This document shows, piece after piece, positions 12,030 to 21,136 of a stretch of DNA of 64,000 nt (positions are counted from its first letter, which is position 1; each line of letters starts with the position of its first letter). The translations under genes were made by a program, and so were the position numbers. The stretch is from Myxococcales bacterium (lineage in GTDB: Bacteria; Myxococcota_A; Polyangia; Palsa-1104). The notes below the pieces were generated by a model. That model did no database searches. It saw only the letters and a program-made list of their open reading frames with translations, and was not told the DNA's origin. The DNA is taken from the NCBI GenBank assembly GCA_028287105.1, contig JAQBQH010000380.1, forward strand, positions 1-64,000, in the 5' to 3' direction.

Positions 12030-13430
12030 ATGGCTGACCTGGTCATACCCAAGCTCGGAGAGTCGATCTCCGAGGCGGTGATTGGAAAGTGGCTCAAAAA
12101 CGTCGGGGAGAGCGTCGGCGTCGACGAGCCGGTGGTGGACCTCGAGACCGACAAGGTCTCGGTGGCGCTGCCGGCGCCGGCGGCCGGCGTGCTGGCGGAG
12201 CAGCGCTATGCCGTTGGTGACACGGTCAAGGTCGGCGAGGTGATCGGCACGATCACGGTCGGCGCGGCGGTGGCGGATGCGGGCGCGGCGGCGAGGGATG
12301 CGAGCGCGGCCAGGGACGCGAGCACCGCACGCGACGCGAGCACCAAGGACGCGACCCGGGACAACGGCAAGATCGCGGCGGCGGCGACGCTCGGGACCGC
12401 GGGGGCGCTGGCGCCGATGAAGTCGGTCGACGGCGGCCCCAAGGTCATGGGCGGGCCGGTCGAGCAGATGGATCCGACGCTGCGGACGACGCTGGCCGAG
12501 GCGCAGCGGGACGCGGCGCAGACCGAGAGCGCGACGCACGGTGTGCCGCACTCGAAGACGCTGCCACCGTCGGTGCGCAAGGCCATCCGCGAGGGCGCGA
12601 GCTACGACGCGGCGGGCCCTGGTGCGCCGCCAGCGCATTCGTCTGGGGTGCAATCGCCCGGCGCGCAGTCAACGGGCGGGCAATCGTCGGCCACGCAGTC
12701 GCGCGCACCGCAGCCGGCGCCGGTCGCGGGCGACCGCGAAGAGATCGTGGCCATGACTCCGCTGCGCAAGCGCATCGCGCAGCGGCTCGTCGAGGCGCAG
12801 CACACCGCGGCCATCCTCACCACGTTCAACGAAGTCGACATGACCGCCGTGATGGCGCTGCGCGCGAAGTATCAGGACGCGTTCGTCGCCAAGTACGGCT
12901 TGAAGCTCGGCTTCATGTCGTTCTTCGTCAAGGCGTGCGTCGAGTCGATCAAGAATTTTCCCGGCGTCAACGCCGAGGTGCGCGGCGATCACATCCTCTA
13001 CAAGAAGCACTACGACTTCGGCATCGCCGTCGGTGGCGGCAAGGGCCTCGTGGTGCCGGTGGTGCGCAACGTCGACCAGCTGTCGCTGGCCGGCGTCGAG
13101 CGCGAGATCGCGCGGCTGGCCGGCAAGGCCAAGGACAACACGCTTACGCTCGACGATCTGTCGGGCGGCACCTTCTCGATCTCGAACGGCGGCATCTACG
13201 GCTCGATGATGTCGACGCCGCTTTTGAACATGCCGCAGACCGGCATCCTCGGCATGCACAACATCACCAAGCGGCCGATGGCCGTCGGTGACGAGATCGA
13301 GCTGCGCCCCATGATGTACGTGGCGCTCTCGTACGACCATCGCGTCGTCGACGGGCGCGAAGCGGTGCAGTTCCTCGTCGGTGTCAAAGAGCGCATCGAA
13401 GCGCCCGAACGGCTCGTCCTCGAGATCTGA
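12030..13430 (+). CDS. sucB: Dihydrolipoamide succinyltransferase E2 component SucB
   Basis: Core acyltransferase of the 2-oxoglutarate dehydrogenase complex. 466 residues: N-terminal lipoyl domain with the lipoylated Lys42 in [12 protein letters not shown], an Ala/Asp-rich linker with a six-residue tandem repeat, an E1/E3-binding domain ([12 protein letters not shown]), a second Gln/Ser/Pro linker, and the catalytic domain ending in [12 protein letters not shown] (His437 and Asp441 catalytic). Follows sucA by 12 bases; its stop overlaps the thioredoxin-like gene. No lpd (E3), sucC or sucD is in the window. Confidence 0.96.
   Translation: MADLVIPKLGESISEAVIGKWLKNVGESVGVDEPVVDLETDKVSVALPAPAAGVLAEQRYAVGDTVKVGEVIGTITVGAAVADAGAAARDASAARDASTARDASTKDATRDNGKIAAAATLGTAGALAPMKSVDGGPKVMGGPVEQMDPTLRTTLAEAQRDAAQTESATHGVPHSKTLPPSVRKAIREGASYDAAGPGAPPAHSSGVQSPGAQSTGGQSSATQSRAPQPAPVAGDREEIVAMTPLRKRIAQRLVEAQHTAAILTTFNEVDMTAVMALRAKYQDAFVAKYGLKLGFMSFFVKACVESIKNFPGVNAEVRGDHILYKKHYDFGIAVGGGKGLVVPVVRNVDQLSLAGVEREIARLAGKAKDNTLTLDDLSGGTFSISNGGIYGSMMSTPLLNMPQTGILGMHNITKRPMAVGDEIELRPMMYVALSYDHRVVDGREAVQFLVGVKERIEAPERLVLEI
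12291..12344 (+). repeat. 18-base tandem repeat in the sucB inter-domain linker
   Basis: Three in-frame 18-base units encode [18 protein letters not shown] (SucB residues 88-105), followed by a degenerate KDATRD. It lengthens the flexible linker between the lipoyl and peripheral-subunit-binding domains. Third positions differ between units, so duplication is not recent. Confidence 0.8.
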
Positions 13431-13942
13431 TGCGCGGCACGCTCGCTTCGCTGGCAGCCTGGCTCCTCGTCTGCGCGATGGCAGCGACGGTGCGCGCCGA
13501 CAAGCCGCTGTTGCCGACGATGCAGCGCGACCTCAACGTGGTCGCGTTCTGGTCGATCACCTGCGTGCCGTGCAAGGCCGAGCTGGCGCTGTTCGAGGCG
13601 CTGTACCAGAAGTACAAGGCGGACGCGAACGTCCGCGTGCTGGCCGTCAACATCGACCCGGTGCGCGACGCGCCGGCCGCGCGCAAGATGGCGGCCGCGC
13701 TCAAGCTGACCATGCCGGTCGTGACCGGCGGCGACGCCATCTACGAGCGGCTCTTCGGCGGCGACCTCAGCATCCCGCGCCTGGCGGTCTTCGACCGCAA
13801 CAACGCAGGGCTCGAGCGCAACGGCGCGCTCGGCGGCGAGAAGGCCGAGAGCTTCGTCCGCGACGTGTCGGCGGCGCTCGAGTCGGTGCGCGCCGGCGTG
13901 CCCAAGGCGCCGACGATGCAGTGGGCCGCCATCAAGCACTGA
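13430..13942 (+). CDS. TlpA/thioredoxin-like exported protein
   Basis: 170 residues. Signal peptide 1-23 (LAAWLLVCAMAATVRA). The thioredoxin fold carries the redox motif CVPC (Cys45, Cys48) in AFWSITCVPCKAEL and the cis-Pro region LSIPRLAVFD. CVPC is usual for TlpA/ResA-type reductases rather than oxidising DsbA (CPHC). The ATG shares one base with the sucB stop (TGATG). A periplasmic thiol role is likely; the link to sucB may be only positional. Confidence 0.85.
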   Translation: MRGTLASLAAWLLVCAMAATVRADKPLLPTMQRDLNVVAFWSITCVPCKAELALFEALYQKYKADANVRVLAVNIDPVRDAPAARKMAAALKLTMPVVTGGDAIYERLFGGDLSIPRLAVFDRNNAGLERNGALGGEKAESFVRDVSAALESVRAGVPKAPTMQWAAIKH

Positions 13943-13992
13943 GCGGGGCGTCGATCCGCGAGGCGTCGTCGCTCGTAGTAGGATGAAGGTCC

Positions 13993-14517
13993 GTGTCTCC
14001 GCTCCGCATGCGCGCCGCCTTCGCTCTCGCCTGCTACGTCGCGGGCGCGATGGTCACGCCGGCGCTGCATCGGCTGCATCACGCGCGCTACGGCGAGGAC
14101 CACGTCCACGACGCCGCCGGCGCGCACCTGCATCACGCCGCCTTCGACGCCGACACGGTGGCGCTCGATCTCGGCGACGTCGCGCTCGCGGGGACGCTCG
14201 CCGTCGACTGCTCGCTCGCCGCCTACACGCTCGTCGCCTGCGACGACACGGCGGCCATCGGGCACGCGCCGAACTTCGGCGACGAGCTGCTCGCGCGCAA
14301 CGGCCGGCGCCCCGTCAGGCCGCCGCCCGATCCGCTGCACGGTCGCGGCGCCGGAGAGCATGTCACGCCGGCGCTGCTCGTCGCCGCGCCCATCTTCTTG
14401 CCCGAGCCACCGCGCGCCGCGGTGTCGCTGGCGCTCGCCGCACCGTCGCTGGCACCACCGGCGCCGTTGGCCTCCGCACACTCCGCTCGTGGTCCGCCCG
14501 TCTCGCTCGCGATCTGA
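13993..14517 (+). CDS. His-rich exported protein upstream of a TonB receptor
   Basis: 174 residues from GTG 13993 (alternative ATG 14008 gives MRAAFALACY). An N-terminal hydrophobic segment (RAAFALACYVAGAMVTPAL) is followed immediately by a His cluster (HRLHHARYGEDHVHDA, then HLHHAAFD), suggesting metal binding in the periplasm. The C-terminal half is Pro/Ala-rich with a second hydrophobic stretch. A TAGGAT element lies 8 bases upstream of the GTG. It is followed 36 bases later by the TonB-fusion receptor, so both may serve uptake of a metal or metal chelate. No family recognised. Confidence 0.65.
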   Translation: MSPLRMRAAFALACYVAGAMVTPALHRLHHARYGEDHVHDAAGAHLHHAAFDADTVALDLGDVALAGTLAVDCSLAAYTLVACDDTAAIGHAPNFGDELLARNGRRPVRPPPDPLHGRGAGEHVTPALLVAAPIFLPEPPRAAVSLALAAPSLAPPAPLASAHSARGPPVSLAI

Positions 14518-14553
14518 CACCGACACACTTCGCGAAACGAAACGGAGGATGCG

Positions 14554-17184
14554 ATGCGTATCCGACGACAGGCGCTGGCCGTCTGTCTGACAGTGGCGTG
14601 CAGCGCCGGCCTGGCCGCCGCGCACGAGCCTGACGAGATCGACCACCCGGCCGACAGCGCGCCGGCGCTCTTGAACCACGTCGACGCCATCTATCCGCCC
14701 GCTGCGCGCGCCGCGGGCATGAGCGCTACCGTCGGCCTCGAGCTCACCGTCGACGCCGCGGGCAACGTCGCCGGCGTGCGCGTGGTGCGGCCGGCCGGCT
14801 TTGGCTTCGACGACTCCGCGGTCGCGGCGGCACGGCAGCTCAAGTTCCGTCCCGCGCTGCACGACGGCACGCCGGTGGCGACGACGGTGCTGTTCGACCA
14901 GAAGTTCGTCTTGCGCCCGCATCTCAGCGCCGAGACCAGCGTCGACGCCGACGGCAGCGCCGCGCCGAGCACCGCCGCAGCCGCCACGCCAAACGGCGCG
15001 CCGGCCGTCACGCCGGCCCCCATCGCCCTCGCCTCCGACGCCCCCGCCGCGCCCAGCTACGAGAGCGTCGTGCAGGCACGCGGCCCCATCAGCGCCGCCT
15101 CGTCCTCGACCATCCGCAATCAGGACTTCGAGCTGCGCCCGCGCACCTCGCCCAACGACATCCTGCGCGTCGTCCCCGGCCTCCTGACCGCGCAGCACCA
15201 GGGCGGCGGCAAGGCCGACCAGCTGTTCCTGCGCGGCTTCGACGCCGACCACGGCACCGACGTCGCCATCTACGTCGACGGCGTCCCCGTCAACATGCCC
15301 TCCCACGCGCACGGCCAGGGCTTCGCCGACTTGCACTGGATCATCCCCGAGGCCATCGAGCGCATCGAGGTCGTCAAGGGCCCCTACGACGCCCGCTTCG
15401 GCGACTTCGCCACCGCCGGCGCCGTCAACCTGGTGACCCGCGACCGCTTCGATCAGTCGAGCGTCCAGTACACGCTCGGCATGTACCCGAGCATCGCCGG
15501 CCGCGCGGTCGGCTCGGGCCGCTTCGTCGGCATCGCCTCCCCGTCGCTGTCGGGCTGGGCGGCCAAGCTCCACCCGTGGGTCGCCTTCGAGGCTGCCTAC
15601 GACCAGGGCCCATTCGTCCACGCCGAGCACCTGCAGCGCTTCAACCTCTTCGCCAAGATCAGCTACGACCTCGGCCCGCGCACCGTCGTCGGCATCTTCT
15701 TCCAGGCCTACGGCTCCGGCTGGGACGGCTCCGGCCAGATCCCCGAGCGCGAGGTCGCTGCCGGCCGGCTCGGCCAGTTCGGCGCCATCGACCCGTCGGA
15801 GGGCGGCCTCAGCGAGCGGCAGATGTTCACCGCCTTTTTGCGCCATCAGGCGGGCGGCAACGAGATCGACGCCACCGCCTACGTCACGCGCTATCGGCTC
15901 TCGTTGTGGAACGACTTCAGCTTCTTCCTCGCCGACCCCGTTCGCGGCGACGAGATCGAGCAGGACGACGCGCGCGTCTTCGCCGGTGGCAAGCTGGCCT
16001 GGCACTTCCACCGTCGCTGGCGCAGCATCTCCTTGCGCACGACGCTCGGCGTCGAATCGCGCTGGGACGGCGCCGCCGTGAGCGCCTATCACGCGACCAG
16101 CCAGGACGGCGCCTTCCGCCAGCGACTCGATCCCTACCGCGCCATCAAGGTCGATCAGCTCGACCTCGCCGCCTTCGCCGAGGAGGACGTGGTGCTGACG
16201 CGCTGGCTCCGCCTCGTCGCCGCGCTGCGCGCCGACTACATCGGCTTCAACGTCGACGGCCAGGTCCAGGGCGTGCGCCAGTTCTGGGCGCTCTCGCCCA
16301 AAGCGAGCGCCATCTTTTCGCCCGTCCCCGGCACGCTCGACCTCTATCTCAACTTCGGCATGGGCTTTCACACCAACCAGGCCGAGGTCGCGCTGCGCGA
16401 CGGGCAGACCGCCACCGACGAGGCCGGCAACGCGTTCACGCTCCACGCCGTGCCCAAGCTCTACGGCGGCGAGGTCGGCGCGCGCACGCACCTGTGGAGC
16501 CGCGTCGACCTGGCGGCCGCGTTCTGGGTGAGCTACCTGGAGAACGAGACCGTCTTCAGCGCCGACGCCGGTGTGCTCGCGCCGTCGGTGGCGACCCGTC
16601 GCTACGGCTTCGACTTCGAGGCGCGCGTGCGCATCCTCGATTGGCTCTACGCCGATCTCGATCTCGCGCAGGCGACCGCCACCGCCGTCCCCGACGCCGG
16701 CAACGGCGGCGCCGTCGCGCTGGCGCCGCGGCTCTACATGCTCGGCGGGCTCACCGCGAAGTACAGGGCGCTGCGCGGCGGGCTGCGCTTCCGCTATCTG
16801 GCGTCGCGCCCCGCCTTCGACGAGGCCAGCGGCGAGTATCAGCAGTACGGGCGGCGCACCCTCTCCGACGGCTCCCCCAACCCCGACTACGCCCCCCAGC
16901 GCGTCGAGGCGCAGGGCTGGTTCATCGTCGACGCCTACGCCGCCTGGCGCTGGCGCTTCCTCGAGGCCCAGATGGCCGTACAGAACCTCTTCAACTCCGA
17001 GTGGCGCGAGGCGCAGTTCGGCAACGCGTCCTGCACGCGCGACGAGGTCGGCAACCCGCTCAACGCCAACTACGGCGTGTGCGGCGCGACGCTGGCGCCG
17101 ACCGCGCGCGTAGGGGTCGCCGACGTTCACTACACGCCGGGCGTTCCCATCAATTTGCAGCTCACGCTCAAAGCCTACTTCTGA
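14554..17184 (+). CDS. TonB-dependent outer-membrane receptor with N-terminal TonB C-domain
   Basis: 876 residues. Signal peptide 1-23 (ending in LAAAHE). Residues about 45-120 form a TonB C-terminal-type domain: IYPPAARAAG, VGLELTVDAAGNV, VVRPAGFGFDDSAVAAARQLKFRPA. An Ala/Pro linker follows to about 165. Then come the receptor plug (NDILRVVPGLLTAQHQGGG, DQLFLRGFDADHGTD, ERIEVVKGPYDARFGD) and a 22-strand-type barrel ending in an aromatic residue (LTLKAYF). A Shine-Dalgarno GGAGG lies 6 bases before the ATG. Fusion of the energy-transducer domain to its own receptor is unusual. Substrate unknown. Confidence 0.9.
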   Translation: MRIRRQALAVCLTVACSAGLAAAHEPDEIDHPADSAPALLNHVDAIYPPAARAAGMSATVGLELTVDAAGNVAGVRVVRPAGFGFDDSAVAAARQLKFRPALHDGTPVATTVLFDQKFVLRPHLSAETSVDADGSAAPSTAAAATPNGAPAVTPAPIALASDAPAAPSYESVVQARGPISAASSSTIRNQDFELRPRTSPNDILRVVPGLLTAQHQGGGKADQLFLRGFDADHGTDVAIYVDGVPVNMPSHAHGQGFADLHWIIPEAIERIEVVKGPYDARFGDFATAGAVNLVTRDRFDQSSVQYTLGMYPSIAGRAVGSGRFVGIASPSLSGWAAKLHPWVAFEAAYDQGPFVHAEHLQRFNLFAKISYDLGPRTVVGIFFQAYGSGWDGSGQIPEREVAAGRLGQFGAIDPSEGGLSERQMFTAFLRHQAGGNEIDATAYVTRYRLSLWNDFSFFLADPVRGDEIEQDDARVFAGGKLAWHFHRRWRSISLRTTLGVESRWDGAAVSAYHATSQDGAFRQRLDPYRAIKVDQLDLAAFAEEDVVLTRWLRLVAALRADYIGFNVDGQVQGVRQFWALSPKASAIFSPVPGTLDLYLNFGMGFHTNQAEVALRDGQTATDEAGNAFTLHAVPKLYGGEVGARTHLWSRVDLAAAFWVSYLENETVFSADAGVLAPSVATRRYGFDFEARVRILDWLYADLDLAQATATAVPDAGNGGAVALAPRLYMLGGLTAKYRALRGGLRFRYLASRPAFDEASGEYQQYGRRTLSDGSPNPDYAPQRVEAQGWFIVDAYAAWRWRFLEAQMAVQNLFNSEWREAQFGNASCTRDEVGNPLNANYGVCGATLAPTARVGVADVHYTPGVPINLQLTLKAYF

Positions 17185-17197
17185 TAAAACGCGGCCC

Positions 17198-17530
17198 ATG
17201 ACGCCGCCGACGCTGGTCACTGCCGCCGAGCTCAAGCAGCTGCTCGACGGTCCCAACCCGCCCCGCCTCATCGACGTGCGCCAGCCCGAGGAGTGGACCG
17301 GCCCGCTCGGTCACATCGCCGGCGCCGAGCTCATCCCGCTCGGCACCGTGCCGGCGAGCCTCGACCGCGTTCAGGGCGAAGCGCGCGAGATCGTCTCGAT
17401 TTGCAAAATGGGAGGCCGCGCCACGCAGGCAGCGCAGCTGTGGGCCCAACAAGGTTTGAACGTGCGCATCCTCTCGGGCGGCATGACCGCGTGGAATGCG
17501 GCGCAGCTGCCGACGACGCGCGATCCGTAG
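17198..17530 (+). CDS. Single-domain rhodanese-like sulfurtransferase
   Basis: 110 residues, one rhodanese domain: LIDVRQPEEW near residue 25, GHIAGAELIPL near 38, the active-site loop CKMGGRA with Cys69, and LSGGMTAWNAA at the C-terminus. The GlpE-like size and loop fit a cytoplasmic sulfane-sulfur transferase. It begins 13 bases after the TonB receptor. It converges on the ferritin-like gene with a 6-base gap. Confidence 0.88.
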   Translation: MTPPTLVTAAELKQLLDGPNPPRLIDVRQPEEWTGPLGHIAGAELIPLGTVPASLDRVQGEAREIVSICKMGGRATQAAQLWAQQGLNVRILSGGMTAWNAAQLPTTRDP

Positions 17531-17536
17531 CCGGGA

Positions 17537-18082
17537 CTACGGCTTGCCGTCGACGCGGCGCAGCAGATCGGCCATGTCGTTGGCGTGCTCTTCCTCTTTG
17601 GCCAGGATCTCTTCCAGCATGCGCCGCGAAGTCGGGTCGCCGTCGCCAAAGAAGCGGACCATCTCCGAGTAGCTCTCGATGGCGATGCGCTCGGCGACGA
17701 GATCTTCCTTGATCATGTCGACCAGCGAGTCGCCCTCGACGTACTCGGAGTGGCTGCGCGAGAGCATCCCCTCGGGGTTGAGGTTGGGCTCACCGCCGAG
17801 CTGCGTGATGCGCTCGGAGATCTGATCGGCGTGCTGCTGCTCCTCGTTCGCGTGCTGGAGGAACTCCGCCTTGACGCCCTCGGAGCTGAGCCCGGTGGCG
17901 GCGTAGTAATGACGCTTGTAACGGAGGACGCAGACAATCTCCGTCGCCAGCGCTTCGTTGAGGAGCTTCACCGCCTGCGTGCGATCGACCTTGTAGCCCT
18001 CGGTCATCGCGCCTTCTTCGATGTGCTGACGCGCGCGGCGGCGCAGCTCCTGGATGTCGGTCATGAACGGTCCGTTTGCCAT
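17537..18082 (-). CDS. Bacterioferritin-like four-helix diiron protein
   Basis: 181 residues from the ATG at 18082. Four-helix ferritin-like fold with repeated carboxylate/His motifs: LATEIVCVLRYKRHYY (Glu48), FLQHANEEQQHAD (E-x2-H), DLVAERIAIESYSEM and EEILAKEEEHAND. Probably binds a diiron centre and stores or detoxifies iron, or protects from peroxide. Family N-termini usually begin near MTDIQELRRR (ATG 18064). I prefer 18082 because a promoter-like TTGATC-N16-TACGTT ends exactly 6 bases upstream of it; ATG 18109 is a third option. Confidence 0.88.
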   Translation of the reverse strand: MANGPFMTDIQELRRRARQHIEEGAMTEGYKVDRTQAVKLLNEALATEIVCVLRYKRHYYAATGLSSEGVKAEFLQHANEEQQHADQISERITQLGGEPNLNPEGMLSRSHSEYVEGDSLVDMIKEDLVAERIAIESYSEMVRFFGDGDPTSRRMLEEILAKEEEHANDMADLLRRVDGKP

Positions 18083-18088
18083 GTGACG

Positions 18089-18116
18089 AACGTAATCGCC
18101 GCACGTCATCGATCAA
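18089..18116 (-). promoter_or_regulatory. Promoter candidate of the ferritin-like gene
   Basis: Minus-strand TTGATC (18116-18111), 16-base spacer, TACGTT (18094-18089), then 6 bases to the ATG at 18082. The -10 match is weak (3 of 6), but the spacing to the start codon is that of other leaderless candidates in this window. Confidence 0.35.
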
Positions 18117-18129
18117 GCGGTCCATGAAG

Positions 18130-18135
18130 TATGAT
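18130..18135 (+). promoter_or_regulatory. -10 hexamer TATGAT of the hydroxylase gene, leaderless
   Basis: TATGAT (4 of 6 to consensus) ends exactly 6 bases before the ATG at 18142. No convincing -35. Confidence 0.45.
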
Positions 18136-18141
18136 TGACGT

Positions 18142-18834
18142 ATGGGTCAGGACCGTCAGCAGACCTTGGGACGCCTCTCGTCCGGGCGCCGGGACGAGCT
18201 GCGCAATCGCCTCATCGGGGAGATCCCGCGCTGGTACCGCCCCTGGCTCCACCTGGCCATCCCGTCGCTGATTGGCCTCGGCGTCGTCGCCCTCTCGGCC
18301 AGCTTGCTCAGCGCGGTCCGACCGCTGGAGCTCGTCACCGTGCCGCTCACCTTTTTGCTCCTCAACGCCGGCGAGTGGCGCATTCATCGCGACATGCTGC
18401 ACCGCCGCACGCCGCCCCTGGCCGTGCTCTACGATCGCCACACGCCGCAGCACCACATGATCTTCGTCACCGACGACATGGCCATCCGCGCGACGCGCGA
18501 GTTCTATCTCGTCCTCATCCCCGCCTACGGGATCCTCGCCGCCGGCATCGGCGCGCTGCCGATCCCGATGGCGCTGTGGCTCGGCTTCGGCCTGCGCAAT
18601 CCGGCGCTGATGTTCATGGCGATGACCATGGCCTACGTCGTCGGCTACGAGTGGCTGCACCTCTCCTATCACGCGCCGTCGTCGAGCTTCGTGGGCCGGC
18701 GCAAGATCATTCAGCGGCTGCGGCGCCACCACGCCATCCATCACGCGCCGGAGCTCATGCAGAAATGGAACTTCAACGTCACCATTCCCCTGTGGGATTG
18801 GCTGCGCGGGACCATCTATCGGGGAACGATCTAA
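18142..18834 (+). CDS. Fatty-acid hydroxylase / sterol desaturase superfamily membrane protein
   Basis: 230 residues with four hydrophobic segments (about 36-56, 62-76, 122-140, 150-170). Histidine clusters typical of the superfamily's diiron site: H82-x4-H87 (HRDMLH), H100-x3-HH105 (HTPQHH), HLSYH (173-177) and HHAIHH (196-201). An O2-dependent lipid or carotenoid hydroxylase is likely; the substrate cannot be told from sequence. Divergent from the ferritin-like gene, which could hint at iron-linked expression. Confidence 0.88.
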   Translation: MGQDRQQTLGRLSSGRRDELRNRLIGEIPRWYRPWLHLAIPSLIGLGVVALSASLLSAVRPLELVTVPLTFLLLNAGEWRIHRDMLHRRTPPLAVLYDRHTPQHHMIFVTDDMAIRATREFYLVLIPAYGILAAGIGALPIPMALWLGFGLRNPALMFMAMTMAYVVGYEWLHLSYHAPSSSFVGRRKIIQRLRRHHAIHHAPELMQKWNFNVTIPLWDWLRGTIYRGTI

Positions 18835-18849
18835 CGGGCTGAGGAATCG

Positions 18850-21129
18850 CTACGGGATGGGCGAAGACTTGGAGCACTTGCCGCCGATGCACTCGAGCCC
18901 TTGCGCGGCGCCGCAGCAGTCGGCGGTCACGTTGCACTTCTCGAACTCGGCCGCGCACATCGGCTGGACGTTGGTACAGATGAGCGCGCCCATGTCGCCG
19001 CCGCCGGGACGGCAGTAGCCGCCGCAGCACTCGTCGCCGGTCTCGCAGCTGGTGCCGTCGGCGTGGCAGGGATCGACCGTCCAGAAGCCGCGCGCGTTGC
19101 CGGCGACCAACTCCTGCCCCGGCAGATAGAACGCCGGATGCGACGGATCGGTTCCCGGCGCGGCGTTCAGATCGATCGCCGCCACCCACAGCTTCTTCGT
19201 CGTCATGCCCTTCGACGTCGTGGTCCAATCGTAGTTGCGCGGATCGCTCGTCCACGGCGGCAGCGTCGCGACGTTGCCGTAGAGGCGGCGGCTGGTGAAC
19301 ACGACCCACGCGTAGCCGCCCGAGACGACCGGGTTCACCGTCGGCTCGTAGCCGAGCACCGTGTCGTCGGTGTGGCTGGCGCTCGTCGGCAGATAGCCGA
19401 CACCGTTGAGCTTGTCGAGCGCGTGCGGGGTGCGCGTCGCCAGATCGACCCACCACAGCTGCCCCTTGTTGCCGTAGCGCGTGTGACCGAAGCCGTCGGG
19501 ATAGGCCGGCTCGTTCTCGAAGACGACCGCGTCGTTCGTCGGCAGGAACGACGACCACGCGTCGGCGCCGACGGCGGGCGTGTCGAGCTTGTGAAAGTTC
19601 GAGAAGACCTTGTTGACCGAATCGTAGTCGAGCACCGCCAGCGACTTGCCGTCGTTGGTGGTCGCGCCCGCCACCGAGAATTGATAGTTGAACGACAGGT
19701 GCTTGCCGTCCGGCGAAAAGACGGGATAGGCCGCGCCGAACGAGCTCCAGCCGGTCGGCAGCGTCGGCTGCGCGCCGATGAGCGCGCCCGCGACGGTATA
19801 CGCGCGCGTGGCCGAGTCACCGTTGATGGTGCCGACGCTCGACAGAAGCCAGGTGCCGTCGGGCGACAGCGCCGGGAACGCCAGGTTGGTCGACGGCGTG
19901 ACCGCCGCTTCGGCGTTGGCCATCGTCAGCGCGTAGCTGCTCGAGGTCTGGTAGGCATCGCCGTGCTGCGTAAAGAGCGTCGCCCCGTTGGACGACACCG
20001 AGTGACAGGTGCGGCAGCCCGTGTCGGTCGCGCCCGCCGGACTGCCGGTGGTCGTGCCGGCGGCGACGACCGGATCGCTCGCGCCCGGCTTGATGGCGAG
20101 CGTGGCGGCGCCGAAGTAGGGACCGCTGCGGACGTTGTTGCCCTCTTTGCACGGGGTGGCCAGGAGGTCCTCGCCGGGGCCGCAGCTCTTGAGCGCCGAA
20201 TTCTTGACGAGCGCCGTGCCGTACGAGTTGTAGTAGACGGTGCCCTTCAACGTGCCGGGCGCGATCTTCCACGTCATCGTGTAGGGGCCGATTGCCGTCG
20301 GTGCGCCGCTGATGTCCTCGAACACGAGCGTCACGGTGACGTCGTCGCCGGCGCCGCCGTTGGAGTAGGTCAGCGTCTTCCACACCGCCTGCGGCAAGGG
20401 GATGTTGACGAACGGCGTCGCATTCTTCGCGAAAGTGCCGGTGTAGTCGAAGTTCTTGGAGTGCAGCTTGATCATCACGGCGTCGAAGTTGCGCGCGCCC
20501 GGGCTCCACTGCAGGAGCGGTGCGAAGAGGCCGCGCGGAAAGACGGTGCCGTCGTAGGGGTAGAGCATCTTGACGGCGGCGTCTGCCGTCGGCGCGCCCG
20601 TGAGCACTCCGGTCTGGCCGTTCGACGCCGCCGGCCCGGGACCGCTGCCGCCGACACCGCCGAAGCCGCCTGCGCCGGGCATCGGCGCCGGATAGCCGGG
20701 ATCGCCGTTCTGCGTCTGCATGAATTTGACGGTGATCGTCGTCGACACCTTCTGGCCGTTCAGCGTCGCGGTGACGTTGGCCTTGCCGGCGATGGCGCCG
20801 CCCGCGGTGAACAGCCCGTTGGCGACGCCGACGTTGCCGATCTCGCCGCGATCGATCGTCCACGCCGGCGCGACGCTGGCGCCGTTGACCATGGCGCTGT
20901 ACTGCACCGTCGGCATCTGGCCCGGTGACGCGATCACGACCTGATCGAGCGGCGCGATGCTCAGCGGGCCGGCCATGTCTTCGTCGCTGCCGGTGGGGAA
21001 CGCCATATCTTCGCCGCTGCCGGCGGTCCCTGCGAGATCGGCCCCGAGGCCGTGGTCGGCGGTGTGCGGACTACAGCCCGACGCGGCGCATCCGAGGAGC
21101 GCGAAGGCCAGCCACACACTTTTATGCAT
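18850..21129 (-). CDS. Large lipoprotein with Ig-like N-terminus, CxxCH motif, propeller-like core and Cys-knot tail
   Basis: 759 residues. Lipoprotein signal with Cys at residue 14 (ALLGC) or 19 (AASGC), followed by an Asp/Met/Ala spacer with an internal repeat (GSGEDMA, GSDEDMAG). About 60-130 looks Ig/BIG2-like (hydrophobic strands ending in VTATLNGQKVSTTITV). A GGFGGVGGSG linker follows. One c-type haem motif CRTCH lies near residue 370. Beyond it are TolB-like repeats (FPALSPDGTWLLSS, YPVFSPDGKHLSF). The C-terminus has two Cys-knot-like modules (CETGDECCGGYC; CNVTADCCGAAQGLEC). Surface-exposed redox or binding role; function unknown. Confidence 0.82.
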   Translation of the reverse strand: MHKSVWLAFALLGCAASGCSPHTADHGLGADLAGTAGSGEDMAFPTGSDEDMAGPLSIAPLDQVVIASPGQMPTVQYSAMVNGASVAPAWTIDRGEIGNVGVANGLFTAGGAIAGKANVTATLNGQKVSTTITVKFMQTQNGDPGYPAPMPGAGGFGGVGGSGPGPAASNGQTGVLTGAPTADAAVKMLYPYDGTVFPRGLFAPLLQWSPGARNFDAVMIKLHSKNFDYTGTFAKNATPFVNIPLPQAVWKTLTYSNGGAGDDVTVTLVFEDISGAPTAIGPYTMTWKIAPGTLKGTVYYNSYGTALVKNSALKSCGPGEDLLATPCKEGNNVRSGPYFGAATLAIKPGASDPVVAAGTTTGSPAGATDTGCRTCHSVSSNGATLFTQHGDAYQTSSSYALTMANAEAAVTPSTNLAFPALSPDGTWLLSSVGTINGDSATRAYTVAGALIGAQPTLPTGWSSFGAAYPVFSPDGKHLSFNYQFSVAGATTNDGKSLAVLDYDSVNKVFSNFHKLDTPAVGADAWSSFLPTNDAVVFENEPAYPDGFGHTRYGNKGQLWWVDLATRTPHALDKLNGVGYLPTSASHTDDTVLGYEPTVNPVVSGGYAWVVFTSRRLYGNVATLPPWTSDPRNYDWTTTSKGMTTKKLWVAAIDLNAAPGTDPSHPAFYLPGQELVAGNARGFWTVDPCHADGTSCETGDECCGGYCRPGGGDMGALICTNVQPMCAAEFEKCNVTADCCGAAQGLECIGGKCSKSSPIP

Positions 21130-21136
21130 GCTCGAC

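Noticed and set aside
9072-12653. Minus-strand open frame of about 1190 codons opposite sucA/sucB
   Set aside because: Shadow of two well-identified TCA genes; no recognisable domain.
13741-17271. Minus-strand open frame of about 1180 codons opposite the TonB receptor
   Set aside because: Antisense to the TonB fusion receptor; composition (Val/Ala/Gly/Arg/Asp) without motifs, signal or domain.
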